NCBI RefSeq assembly: GCF_040581485.1 | Contig: NC_090133.1 | Coordinates: forward strand, 15,686,001 to 15,750,000 | From: Linepithema humile | Lineage: Eukaryota; Arthropoda; Insecta; Hymenoptera; Formicidae | Direction: 5' to 3' | DNA: 64,000 nucleotides | In this document: in pieces, positions 45,641 to 55,751 of the stretch | How positions within the stretch are numbered: the first letter of the stretch is position 1 | How the letters are laid out: each line of letters opens with the position of its first letter | The notes under the pieces: model-generated | What the model was told of the DNA's origin: nothing | Databases searched by the model: none | What the model saw: only the letters and a program-made list of their open reading frames with translations | Translations under genes and position numbers: made by a program

Positions 45641-45649
45641 TATATAAAG
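45641..45649 (+). promoter_or_regulatory. TATA box of the first Polinton gene
   Basis: TATATAAAG followed by CGAGTGAAAAAG, about 90 bp before the ATG at 45731. An almost identical module precedes the polymerase gene. Confidence 0.7.
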
Positions 45650-45730
45650 CGAGTGAAAAAGAATAGGAACCATCAGTCGTTCGAAATCATTGAGAAAATT
45701 ACTAGTTCGCTGTGACGTTTACTAGCAACG

Positions 45731-46407
45731 ATGTTTTGCACCATGTCAACCGTGAAGTAAGTTGTTTCTTTAGCTACATCTTTAAACTTAATTGTTATAC
45801 TTTTAAACTCACAATTTATTTTTTTTTTCATAGAAAACAAAAAAGTAATATGTCAAAGATGGAAAAAGAATCATCTAGGATCTTGGTTAGAAGATACCCG
45901 TTGACAAAAACCAGTTACAAATATCTCGACATCGGAATCAACGTCTCAACGTCGAGCCGTGTGGAAATCGCTCTCGGTGACAACCATGGTAAGGAGCTAC
46001 GTCTATCATACGACGTATGGAAAGAACTCATGAATCAACGGGACATCATCACCAGCTTCTTTAAGAACGATGTGGACGAAGCACCGTCTCAGACCGTTGG
46101 ACACTGCACGTTAAGTTTTGGAAAAATAAACAACCTAAAAGTAATGCGCCTGGCAACATCAGCGTTATGTTTAATCATGTCAAACCGAACCGTGTGTAAC
46201 ATGTTTGCACTTGAATATTGCGTAGACTGTATCAATCATTCGTTGAACAACATCACCGGTACGGTTGATGTCAAGTTCGCACACTTTTCAGAAATCGCGA
46301 GGAATGCGAAGGACCCCGATCACGTGGCGATTCGCAAAAGCGATTTATTCGATAAGAATAATATAATTGATTGTGAACTGGTGACTCAGGTCTTTGCGGA
46401 GTTGTAA
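45731..46407 (+). CDS. Conserved Polinton early protein, unknown function
   Basis: Two exons, 45731-45756 and 45834-46407, around a 77-nt intron (GTAAGT...CATAG), giving 199 aa. Motifs: ESSRILVRRYPLTKTSYKYL, RVEIALGDNHGKELRLSYDV and WKELMNQRDIITSFF. The strand-plus-helix pattern with LSYDVWKEL is loosely reminiscent of the single-strand DNA-binding PC4/p15 fold, which would suit a replication or transcription role next to polymerase, but this is only a resemblance. I recall similar ORFs in insect Polintons. No damage seen. Confidence 0.7.
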
Positions 46408-46705
46408 CAATACATATTAATAAATATTATTTCAACTGTAATTAAAATTTTTTATTATTTTTTCGTGTCATCTTATCCGCTATACCGACTTATCCTACAA
46501 CGCGCGCATCAAAGTAGAGCGCCTGTTTAAATTGCGTCATCATGTTTGGAAGAAAGGGGGTAAATTCGGAGTGGTGGGGATATCATATTACAATAATTCT
46601 CGGAAGAGAAAAAATAAGGATTGTTTATACAAATTGTAGGCAGCGCCATGTTGTCAGAATGCATCATCGTTATGCTTATAGTTAGTGCCGTGTGCAACAA
46701 ACGGG

Positions 46706-46714
46706 TATATAAAG
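46706..46714 (+). promoter_or_regulatory. TATA box of the polymerase gene
   Basis: TATATAAAG in the same context (ACGGG before it, CGAGTGAGAAA after it) as 45641-45649, 39 bp before the ATG at 46753. Confidence 0.7.
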
Positions 46715-46752
46715 CGAGTGAGAAAAAAAACGACTAATCACAGTTGTTCAAA

Positions 46753-49700
46753 ATGGAGAAGGAGCGCGATCTTACCGTACGAGCAGCAAATATCAAAACG
46801 ACGGGAGAGTTCCTTCCATGAGACTACGAGTGCAACGAGTACCTCGATTCTCTCAAGGAACAATGTCGCAAGAGGCAACGCACCGGAGTAGTCAACTCTC
46901 TGGTGGCGCAAATTGCGCGTCTGGAGGGTGTGAGGGACGCCCTGCACGAGCGTTTCGTGCCCGTCGGTGCCGGATACGGTGGATACGAGAAAAAGGGCTA
47001 CACGTGGAAGGAGATCGAGACGGCGTTTAGGAACCGTGTGCTGACGGGTGTGGTTGTCAATCAAAACTATATAGATCCACACGAGTTTTTGAAAAACGTG
47101 AGAAATATGGTTATCGAGCGGATCCAGGGCGTCATGGTGGAACACAACAGCGTCAAGATTAACACCGCGTTCAACGGGGAATTCGTCGCGGGCGACAAGA
47201 CTGCCGTGAAGACCATCGCCACCAAAAATTGCGAGTTGTTTCCCACATCCGATCTCAACGAGTGGTACACGCGGCACGTGGAGGATGATATTCTGGCGGC
47301 TCTGAAGGAGTTTCAGGAACGCGATAGCGGATGGGCGTTGTCGCGTATCCTGAATCTCACCGTCAATGTGAACAAGTTCAATCCTCTGCACGCGGGATGC
47401 CACATCGAGTTATCGCGGAAAATTATGCTAAAAAGAGCGGTGGTCAACGTGCAATCGACGGACAATGCGTGTTTCGCGTGGGCAGTCGTCGCCGCTCTAT
47501 ATCCAGCGGAAAAACATCCGGAAAGAACGATAGAATACCCACATTACTCGACGGTGCTGAATCTGTGCGACATCGAGTTCCCCGTGACGCTGTCACAAAT
47601 ATCAAAGTTCGAGAAACTAAACGCCATCTCCGTCAACGTCTTTACCACCCAAGACTCCAAAATCGTCCCTCTGCGGCTCGCCGACGACAAAAAGGAGAAG
47701 CACGTCAACCTGCTATACGTGCGTAAAAACAACGATGCACACTTTGCGTGCATAAAGAACCTGCCACGGTTGGTGAGCTCACAACTGAGCATGCACAAAT
47801 GTAAAAAGTACATTTGCGATCGGTAAGTAAAAAAAAAAGATGCGTATAAAATAAATCAATATTTTTTATTCATAGTTTTAATCAAATAAATTATTACAGG
47901 TGTCTACACTACTTTTATACACGGGAGAAGTTGTCAGTCCACAGCGTCGACTGCGGGAAAATGAACGATTGCGCCGTCGTTCTCCCCAGCGAGGACGACA
48001 AGTGGCTGACGTTCCGGAATTACAATCGGAAGGAGCGGGTTCCGTTTGTAGTGTACGCCGATCTCGAATGTACGCTCGAGAAAAAGGAGGATCAGGACGG
48101 TACTACTTACGCCTACCAACATCACAGAGCCTTTAGCGTAGGATATTATGTAAGTTGCGCTTACGATAATTCGCTCTCTAGTTATAAGTCATATCGCGGT
48201 GAGGATTGCACAGCGTGGTTCGTCAACGAACTGCACGATTTGACGCACCGCGTGAAAGCGATCCGCACCACCGTCGTCCCCATGGCGGATCTTACGCGGG
48301 AGGAATCGGATGAATTCCGTAGCGCCGTAACGTGTCACGTGTGCGAGAAACCCTTAACAGCGGACGACACGCGGGTGCGCGATCATTGTCATCTGACCGG
48401 GCGTTACCGCGGTGCCGCGCACTCGTCGTGCAATCTAAATTACATAGACTCCGACGTTATCCCGGTGATATTTCACAATTTATCCGGTTACGACGCGCAT
48501 TTCATTATTAAAGACGTTGCCAATGCTTTCGAAGGCAACGTCGAATTGTTACCGCTGACGAAAGAGCGTTACATTTCATTTACAAAAAATGTTAAAGATA
48601 CCATGGATCAAAAATCAAAATTGTGTATAAAATTACGGTTTATTGATTCGTTTAAATTTCTCAGTATGAGTCTCGACAAATTGGCATCTTATTTAACTGT
48701 GGATGAATTAAAAATTTCACGATCGGAATTCAAACATTTATCCGCGGAAAATTTCAATCTGCTTACTCGGAAAGGCGTGTTTCCCTACGAGTACGTCGAC
48801 AGCGTCGACAAGCTCCGGGACACAAGCCTGCCATCGCGCGAATCGTTTTACAGCTCGCTCACCGGAGAAACGGTATCCGAGAGCGATTACGCGCACGCGA
48901 CAAACGCCTGGCAAACTTTTTCGATCGAAGATCTAGGCCAATACAGCGATTTGTATTTGAAAACAGACGTTCTTTTGTTGGCGGATATTTTCGAAAATTT
49001 TCGAAACATGTCTATAAAGAGTTACGGTTTAGATCCCGCTCATTATTACACTCTACCGGGATACACGTGGGACGCTATGTTGAAGTACACGCGTGTAAAA
49101 TTCGAGTTGCTCACGGACATCGATATGGTACTGTTTGTCGAGCGCGGTATACGCGGTGGTCTCAGCCAATGCTCCAACCGATACGCCGCCGCCAACAACA
49201 AATACATGCCATCCTACGACCCATCGGAACCGTCATCGTACCTAATGTACTATGATGTAAATAATTTGTACGGGTGGGCGATGTGTCAACCGTTGCCCTA
49301 CGCCAAATTTCGATGGGTCGATGACGTCGCGAGCTTTGACGTAATGTCCGTTGCATCCGATTCGGCTACCGGTTACGTGCTGGAAGTCGATCTCGAGTAT
49401 CCGGTGAATCTTCACGACGCGCACGCCGACCTGCCGTTCTGCCCGACGTGCGATAAGCCGCCCGGCAAGCGGGAGCTCAAGTTACTCGCAACGCTGTACG
49501 ATAAGCAGCGTTATGTCATCCACTATCGTAATCTGCAACAATGCGTGCGACATGGTCTGCGAATTGCAAAGATTCACCGCGTACTGCAATTCGCGCAATC
49601 TCCGTGGCTCCGCGGATACATAGAACTGAATACACAGTTTCGGACACGGGCGAAAAATGATTTCGAAAAAAATTTGTACAAATTGATGAACAACGCCGTT

Positions 49701-50474
49701 TTCGGCAAAACCATGGAGAATGTGCGAAATCATACGGATGTCCGGCTCGTTACACAGTAGGATGGTCGGTACGGAGCGGAGGCTATGATCGCGAAACCGA
49801 ATTTCCACAGCCGAAGCATGTTCTCGGAGGATCTGATCGCCGTAGAGTTGCGAAAACTCGAAGTGAAATTCGACAAGCCGATCTACGTGGGTATGTGCAT
49901 CCTCGACATATCCAAGACCTGCTTGTACGAGTTTCACTACGAGTACATGGCGCCTCTCTACCGCGACAATTGCAAAATTATGTACACCGATACCGACAGT
50001 CTGATATACTTTCTGCACTGCGAGGACGCGTATCGGGATATGAAACGTGATATATCCAAATTCGACACGAGCGACTACTCCGAGGACAACGCTTACGGTA
50101 TGCCGCGCGCCAACAAGAAAGTACCCGGTCTGATGAAAGACGAGAATAACGGCGCGATCATGACGGAATTTGTCGGACTGAGAGCGAAGATGTACGCGTT
50201 GAGAGTTACCGGCCAAAAAGACACCAAAAAGATTAAAGGTGTAAAAAAGAGTGTAGTCGCTAGAACGATAACGTTCGACGACTACACTCGGTGCCTCAAC
50301 GTCGAAATCGAGCTGACGCGGCGTCAATCGTGCATCCGCTCAAAGATGCACGAGGTGTACACCGTGTCGGAGTCGAAGCTCGCGCTCAGTCCGTACGACG
50401 ATAAGCGTCGTATCCGGTTCCACCGACACTCTACCATGGGGACATCGCGAGATACATTTGTAAATAATGCTTAG
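46753..50474 (+). pseudogene. polB: Polinton protein-primed type B DNA polymerase, broken
   Basis: Exon 1 46753-47822 and exon 2 from 47900, with a 77-nt intron (GTAAGT...TTACAG). Exonuclease motifs are FVVYADLECTLE, NLSGYDAHFIIK and LKTDVLLLADIFENF. Polymerase motifs are MYYDVNNLYGWAM (A), LMNNAVFGKTMENV (B) and MYTDTDSLIYFL (C). A Cys-His cluster lies at RVRDHCHLTGRYRGAAHSSC. The enzyme would copy the linear genome using a terminal protein. Three lesions: TGA at 46819, TAG at 49758, and a small deletion near 50405 that shifts the frame at the C-terminus; the second copy of this end at 51755 lacks that deletion. Replication by this copy is therefore unlikely. Confidence 0.93.
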
Positions 50475-50831
50475 TAATATACATAGTGTTTAATTTATAT
50501 AGTTTAATATTTTATGTATTATTAGTTTTTTTTTAAATGTATATATTGTAACATATTGTAGTAGTAATAAAGAACACCATTGTATATATGTATAATAGTT
50601 TATTATAATACAATGTAAAATATACACAGTTTATTACAATACATCGTCTTTATTTATCCAAGAGTTGTGCGAATTGTCGAATCCCAACCACTTTACAAAC
50701 ACCTTGTCGTCCTTTCGACGCAACACCTTCTCCACGAGATAAACGTCGGGTTGAGCGGTCTTGAGCAATTCGTGCTCGTAAAAGCCTCCCGCGACCGGAT
50801 CTCCGCGATAATCTTTAATCAGATACGTCAC
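50335..50831. repeat. Duplicated segment, copy 1 (polymerase end + integrase end)
   Basis: Matches 51755-52266 at about 97 percent: polymerase C-terminus, intergenic AT region and (minus) integrase chromodomain tail. The copy ends abruptly at 50831. A truncated integrase C-terminus (50634-50831, minus) is therefore present twice. Confidence 0.93.
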
Positions 50832-51597
50832 AGTTGATGCAATATAAAGCATCTTCGTTTGCAACAGATAAACCTTCCAAGAAACTTATAGGAAGGATGT
50901 TTACCGCAACGTTTGCTCCTTAGAGTTAGTCATTAAAAAGACATGGACCGCGGCACACTGGTGATCGCGGTTGACCGCGAATCCGATGTGCGACAAGTTA
51001 AACGTTTCCGGTTTTGGGAGGAAAGCATACCGTTCAAAGTGGAGGAATTGACGGAGGCCAATGTAGCCCTATGGCGGGCTAGTGTGGGGAAGATCTCGCG
51101 GCAGGAGCGAGTGGAAAAATGGCTCCAACAAGTGTCCAACATTCAACCCGACAGCCCGCTAAGTCCATAGGAGACTCCACCACCGGTAAGTATTGTTTAA
51201 TTTTCTATAAATTTTAAGCGGTGCGCATGCGTTGTCATGCTTTTATCATCTATAAATTTTGTGTAACTCCATTCTATTTGTTACAGGAAACGCTGGCTGT
51301 CCGCCATCATATATGGACTGAAAATGTTTTTTTATTTTTTTACTAATAATATTTTATGTAATCAAATTTTATAAATATTTAAATTATATTTTTTATATTA
51401 TATTTTAAATTATGTTTTTTTATTATCCCAACTTCTCGTATATATATTTCCTATGCCTCGTTTTATCCACTACAGACCTACTGCGTGACAAAGGCGCGTG
51501 TCAAGTTACTGCTTGAGATAGGAGAAGGAAAGAAATAAGTGGACAATAAGAATGAGAATATTAAAAGTTTATAATATTAATAATAATTTATTCTTCT

Positions 51598-51649
<52 letters not shown>

Positions 51650-51754
51650 ATAAGACATGTCTTCTATATGCTAACATCACACAGGAATAAAAATATGTAA
51701 ATTTAAGCGTAATTAATATAAAACATAAAATAATAATTATAATATAATAATTAA
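50832..51754 (+). other. Junction segment with a 75-codon ORF of unknown origin
   Basis: About 920 bp between the two copies of the duplicated segment. It holds an ORF at 50943-51170 (MDRGTLVIAVDRESDVRQVK, then FRFWEESIPFKVEELTEANV) with charged, probably helical sequence. A TATA-like TATAAAG stands at 50851 and a GGTAAGT...TTACAG intron-like unit at 51186-51287. The ORF ends in TAG just before this donor; the frame after that TAG stays open to the donor. (TA)n at 51604-51646. I do not recognise the protein; it may be a lost Polinton gene or foreign DNA brought in with the duplication. Confidence 0.45.
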
Positions 51755-52266
51755 AGCATCTGCTCAAAGATGCACGAGGTGTACACCGTGTCGGAGTCGA
51801 AGCTCGCGCTCAGTCCGTACGACGACAAGCGGCACGTCGTATCCGGTTCCACCGACACTCTACCATGGGGACATCGCGAGATACATTTGTAAATAATGCT
51901 TAGTAATATACATAGTGTTTAATTTTCATAGTTTAATATTTTATGTATTATTAGTTTTTTTTTTTTTTTAATGTATATATTGTAACATATTGTAGTAGTA
52001 ATAAAGAACACCATTGTATATATGTATAATAGTTTATTATAATACAATGTATAATATACACAGTTTATTACAATACATCGTCTTTATTTATCCAAGAGTT
52101 GTGCGAATTGTCGAATCCCAACCACTTTACAAACACCTTGTCGTCCTTTCGACGCAACACCTTCTCCACGAGATAAACGTCGGGTTGAGCGGTCTTGAGC
52201 AATTCGTGCTCGTAAAAGCCTCCCGCGACCGGATCTCCGCGGTAATCTTTAATCAGATACGTCACA
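51755..52266. repeat. Duplicated segment, copy 2
   Basis: Second copy of 50335-50831. It continues directly into the full integrase gene on the minus strand, so it is the original position for integrase, while copy 1 is joined to the polymerase gene. Confidence 0.93.
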
Positions 52267-52988
52267 GGATTGGTACGTTGCACCGCAGCGATCTTAAACA
52301 CCTCCGTCGACCAATTCGGCGTGTATCCTTTCTCGAATATAGTTTTGAATTTGCTCACGCGCACCGGATCACCCACCCTGAATTTCGCCGGCGCGGCAAT
52401 TTTTATTCTACTGTACACGGTGCTCAAGAGTTCCTTTGCGATCTCGGGAGTGACATCGATCGGGCGCATACCGATCGTACGATGTTTACGACCGTTGTAT
52501 TCCGAGACCAATCGCGGTAAATCGTCGATCCACTTGTACGATCCCGCGAGCGTGAAAAACTTCCACATTTCGTTCTTCAACGTGCGATTCAATCGTTCCA
52601 CCACCGAAGCCTTCATGACCGAGTATGTCGAATAATGATTGATGCCGTGTTTCTTGACAAGATTTTGGAAATCTCTGTTGTAAAATTCTTTTCCACGGTC
52701 GGTCTGCAAATTTTTCGGAATTCTCTCCCTAAATATCGCGGAAAATGCTTTGGACGTTTCGATTCCACCTTTGGTCTTTAAGGGCACGGCCCACGCGTAC
52801 TTGCTCAACACATCGATAACGGTTAGAATATAGTTGTAACCGCCGTTGGATCGCAAGTACGGTCTCATCTCGACAATGTCAGCCTGCCACAAATCATCGT
52901 ATCCTTTCACGACGACTGGCCGACGCGTAAAGTTTCTTCTCGCCGGTGCGTGGAGCTCGTCCACGAGCGATCTCCTCTCCAGGCTCAT
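52068..52988 (-). CDS. Polinton retroviral-type integrase with C-terminal chromodomain
   Basis: 306 aa. Catalytic core: first Asp in DLWQADIVEM, second in LQTDRGKEFYN, Glu in MKASVVERLNRTLKNEMWKF. The C-terminus is a chromodomain (YLVEKVLRRKDDKVFVKWLG, then WINKDDVL), expected to guide integration through chromatin contact. The usual N-terminal zinc finger is short or missing. The start overlaps the stop of the upstream gene (52985-52988, ATGA). It inserts the linear element into host DNA. Frame intact. Confidence 0.93.
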   Translation of the reverse strand: MSLERRSLVDELHAPARRNFTRRPVVVKGYDDLWQADIVEMRPYLRSNGGYNYILTVIDVLSKYAWAVPLKTKGGIETSKAFSAIFRERIPKNLQTDRGKEFYNRDFQNLVKKHGINHYSTYSVMKASVVERLNRTLKNEMWKFFTLAGSYKWIDDLPRLVSEYNGRKHRTIGMRPIDVTPEIAKELLSTVYSRIKIAAPAKFRVGDPVRVSKFKTIFEKGYTPNWSTEVFKIAAVQRTNPVTYLIKDYRGDPVAGGFYEHELLKTAQPDVYLVEKVLRRKDDKVFVKWLGFDNSHNSWINKDDVL

Positions 52989-53539
52989 TGCGATTCGTTT
53001 TGCTTCTTCTTCATCGCCTCATCGTAGTATTTGATGAAATTTTTTCTCACAGTTCTACGAAGATTGTGAATCTCTCGCTCGACAAGACTCTTCGTCTCTC
53101 GCTCGCGATCGACGAGTTTTCCATCGAGTAGCGCCACACTCTCGTCGAGGAGACCTCTCAGATCGTGAATCTGGCGTTCCAACGTCACGTATCTGGTCTC
53201 GATGTAATTGTCGTGGTCTCTCTTCCAGGTCCGCTCGGTATTCTCCGAATCTTCGAGTCGTGAAAGTACTTCTCGCTTAAAATTTTCATAGAGCATACAA
53301 TCTCGATTCGCACGATCGCTCATAAGCTGGAAGTGATGATCCAGATGCAGCTTGTTGACGGCGTCGGTGTCCGCTTCAGGATCGGCGAGATGTCTGATTA
53401 CGCGTGACTTGGCGTTGAAAACTCCACCATCCTTGCAGAGACAATTCTCGCGCACGTAATTTTTCGAGACTCCACCGCTCTGTCTCGTCACCTTGGCGCT
53501 TCCTCCTCCTAGCTGTAGTCCGAATTTGTTGATAGACAT
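52985..53539 (-). CDS. Fibre-like coiled-coil protein
   Basis: 184 aa. The N-terminal region has a glycine-rich start (LQLGGGSAKVTRQSGG) and the pattern NAKSRVIRHLADPEADTDAV, reminiscent of the N-A-K-x-R-I...P..DTDA.NK motif of viral and phage fibre shafts. The rest is a long charged coiled coil (VTLERQIHDLRGLLDESVAL, LVEREIHNLRRTVRK). A trimeric receptor-binding or structural fibre is a reasonable guess, not shown. It lies 49 nt after the DUF8207-like gene and overlaps integrase by 4 nt. Confidence 0.65.
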   Translation of the reverse strand: MSINKFGLQLGGGSAKVTRQSGGVSKNYVRENCLCKDGGVFNAKSRVIRHLADPEADTDAVNKLHLDHHFQLMSDRANRDCMLYENFKREVLSRLEDSENTERTWKRDHDNYIETRYVTLERQIHDLRGLLDESVALLDGKLVDRERETKSLVEREIHNLRRTVRKNFIKYYDEAMKKKQNESQ

Positions 53540-53588
53540 TCCCGTAGCATCGCACGAGCAATACTGGCTACAGCGATGACAACGACGA

Positions 53589-54668
53589 TCAATTTATAAT
53601 CAGACCGGCTTCGCGCAGTTCCTCGATAATCGAGAGAAACTCGTTGTCGTGCGCGTTGTTTCCCGCCTGACGGGAGGCGTCCAGCAATCGAAGGCGATCC
53701 ACCAATTCGTTCGGATCATCCCAGTGCACGTAATCGACCGCGTTGTCGGTCACAGTCATGGTCTGTGGTACGTTACACTTGGGTAACGTGCGACCCGCAC
53801 CTCTCTTGTCGAGATGTGCGACACCTCCACCTTTCTTAGATATCAGAGGTGTGATGATATGTTTGTATTTGTATTCTTTGTTTCCCAAAACAGGTAAATG
53901 CGCGTTATGACCGCGTCTGTGAGCGTTAGTAGCTAGTAGTATGCTCTTGTACTTTTGTTTGTCAGTCTCCGTACACAGCGTATCGTCGGGAAGTCTTTTG
54001 AATATTAATTCAAACATGCCGGGCGTGCCAGCGTATTTCACACCGTCCACGATCACATTGTCGTCTCTATCAATGTCGAAGACCTTGTCTCCGAGAAACG
54101 TTCCCGCATCGTTGAAGTATACGCCGTACACGTTGTCGATCCCTCTCTTCTTGTCACCGCTCAAGAGCTCCCCGATGTACTCTTGGCCCAGCGGGCCCAT
54201 TTGACCGTACAGCGCTTCCCGACCATCGGACGTTTGCATCGTCTGTCTCACGGATGTCGCGAAAGACGAGTCCGTAGTTTCGAACACGTTTTCGATCGGT
54301 AAATTTATCGGCGATTCAAACGCCAATTTTTGCGGCTGGAACGGCGTCGAAGCTTGTATCGGTATCGTCAACGGGGTACGCTTGATTTTCTTCTTCCTCT
54401 TCTCGAAGCTCGACCGCTTTCGTTTGATATCCGGCTCGTTTGTAATCTCGAGATCGTCAACCGAATCATCGTCACTCTTGATGTTCTCGACGATTCGTTT
54501 CAACGGCTCTACGATCGGTTTCAACCGTTTCTCCTTTTGCGCCTTTTGCTCCACTCTACCCGTCTTCAACGTCCGGTGCTTTTTGCGAATCGACTCGCTC
54601 GTACGAGCGATTTCCTTCGCGATCTTCTCCCTCTCGTCGATATCTTTCGTGTCGAGCGTCATCGTCAA
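53589..54668 (-). CDS. DUF8207-like conserved Polinton protein
   Basis: 359 aa. Basic/acidic N-terminal third with coiled coil (EIARTSESIRKKHRTLKTGR). The conserved C-terminal domain has VYGVYFNDAGTFLGDKVFDI, VDGVKYAGTPGMFELIFKRL, YKSILLATNAHR and the tail VHWDDPNELVDRLRLLDASR. This matches the arthropod family I remember as DUF8207, common in Polinton-like elements. Role unknown; the position between ATPase and fibre-like protein suggests virion assembly or structure. Start 14 nt after the ATPase stop. Confidence 0.75.
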   Translation of the reverse strand: MTMTLDTKDIDEREKIAKEIARTSESIRKKHRTLKTGRVEQKAQKEKRLKPIVEPLKRIVENIKSDDDSVDDLEITNEPDIKRKRSSFEKRKKKIKRTPLTIPIQASTPFQPQKLAFESPINLPIENVFETTDSSFATSVRQTMQTSDGREALYGQMGPLGQEYIGELLSGDKKRGIDNVYGVYFNDAGTFLGDKVFDIDRDDNVIVDGVKYAGTPGMFELIFKRLPDDTLCTETDKQKYKSILLATNAHRRGHNAHLPVLGNKEYKYKHIITPLISKKGGGVAHLDKRGAGRTLPKCNVPQTMTVTDNAVDYVHWDDPNELVDRLRLLDASRQAGNNAHDNEFLSIIEELREAGLIIN

Positions 54669-54682
54669 CGTCTCGAGAACGA

Positions 54683-55384
54683 TTAACCATTCCGCGGTAC
54701 CGCAAACTCGTTAAAACCACGTCTGTAACGTCCATCGTTAATCGCACTATCCTTATCTATCACTAAAAAACCGTACTTGTGTCGCCAACATGCGTGACAC
54801 AATGTACCGAAATCTTCGTACGTCATGTCCGTATTCACATGATCGTTGTAGACGTGCTTAAGGTTTGTTCCATCCTGCTTGAATATTACGAGTAAATTCG
54901 CGTTGTCGCGCACGAGATGTTTAGGTATTTTCGCGTACGTTTGGCACAGATAGAAACAATCGACCTTCAAATGTCGACCCATAGCAAAGTACTCGCGTAT
55001 CGCATTCTGCTTGTCGCACGCTATATCGTCGAAGACGAATACGGAATTTGGTAACGCCTCGCTGTGCGGTACAATTGTATCGTTGTCCGAGAACGTAAAG
55101 TAGCCGATTTCATCGATCGATCCGAGCAATCTTTCGAGATACCGATACTTTGGTTGATTCAACGATTTCGAGTACACGTACACGTTTTCGAAACGTACAC
55201 CGTTCGGACTTTCCAGCAGACTGATCATCACATTGGTTTTACCGCAATTCGAGAGACCGCAAATGATACCGCGTATCGTGTTTGGCAGCATTTTACCGTG
55301 TCTGCACGCCTTTTCACAAACCCCTTGCGTCTTATCATCCATGTTTTTCACACGGATCGTGTACGGTTGTTGTACAAATTTCAT
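54683..55384 (-). CDS. Genome-packaging ATPase (FtsK/HerA, A32-like)
   Basis: 233 aa. Walker A at GIICGLSNCGKTNVMISLLE, Walker B at NSVFVFDDIACD, with an arginine-rich segment following. It would pump the element's DNA into capsids. The start codon overlaps the stop of the 57-aa gene upstream (ATGA). Length is typical for Polinton ATPases and the frame is intact. Confidence 0.92.
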   Translation of the reverse strand: MKFVQQPYTIRVKNMDDKTQGVCEKACRHGKMLPNTIRGIICGLSNCGKTNVMISLLESPNGVRFENVYVYSKSLNQPKYRYLERLLGSIDEIGYFTFSDNDTIVPHSEALPNSVFVFDDIACDKQNAIREYFAMGRHLKVDCFYLCQTYAKIPKHLVRDNANLLVIFKQDGTNLKHVYNDHVNTDMTYEDFGTLCHACWRHKYGFLVIDKDSAINDGRYRRGFNEFAVPRNG

Positions 55385-55613
55385 TTTTTACCAGACTCTT
55401 TCTCATCCTTGTTATTACGCGACGAGTGCGCGGTATCGGATGTCGGAAAGAGCGGTGCTCGGATATTCGTCGCTAGATCTAAAATATCTCTATTTCCATA
55501 CATGATTCGGACATTATCCTGAAAAAAAAAATATTGTTTCAAACACACGATTAGCGATGCACGTTTGCGATATTCACCTCCTTCCGTTCCTTCTTATTAT
55601 CCCGGTTATTCAT
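55381..55613 (-). CDS. 57-aa protein, two exons, upstream of the ATPase
   Basis: Exon 1 55613-55578 (MNNRDNKKERKE) and exon 2 55518-55381, separated by a 59-nt intron (GTGAAT...TTTTTTTTTCAG). The product is hydrophilic: a DNVRIMYGNRDILDLATNI segment then a charged tail ESGKK. The stop TGA overlaps the ATPase ATG. If exon 2 alone is used, translation could start at its own ATG (55503, 40 aa). Unknown function; first gene of the minus-strand block. Confidence 0.55.
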
Positions 55614-55673
55614 TGTACTTTGTCGTCCGACAAACTTTGATATTCCACTAGTTAGCGATCGATACGCGCCTCC

Positions 55674-55681
55674 TATTTATA
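55674..55681. promoter_or_regulatory. Shared TATA-like element between divergent gene blocks
   Basis: TATTTATA on the + strand is TATAAATA on the - strand. It lies 61 nt before the ATG at 55613 (minus) and 71 nt before the ATG at 55752 (plus). The whole divergent intergenic region is 138 bp, so one core promoter may serve both blocks. Confidence 0.55.
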
Positions 55682-55751
55682 GGTGATCGCTGTCGAAACA
55701 CACCTCAGTTGGAAATGTGATTTACACGCGAAGTGTTAGAATTCGCGTTCT

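Noticed and set aside
46819..46821. Stop-codon recoding (UGA read as an amino acid) in the polymerase
   Set aside because: The same gene also has a TAG stop and a frameshifting deletion, so decay is the simpler explanation.
49482..50327. 281-aa open frame antisense to the polymerase gene
   Set aside because: It is the mirror of conserved polymerase codons, has no recognisable domain and is explained by GC-rich codon use.
54330..54714. Open frames of 110-118 aa antisense to the DUF8207-like gene
   Set aside because: Shadows of a real gene with no independent support.
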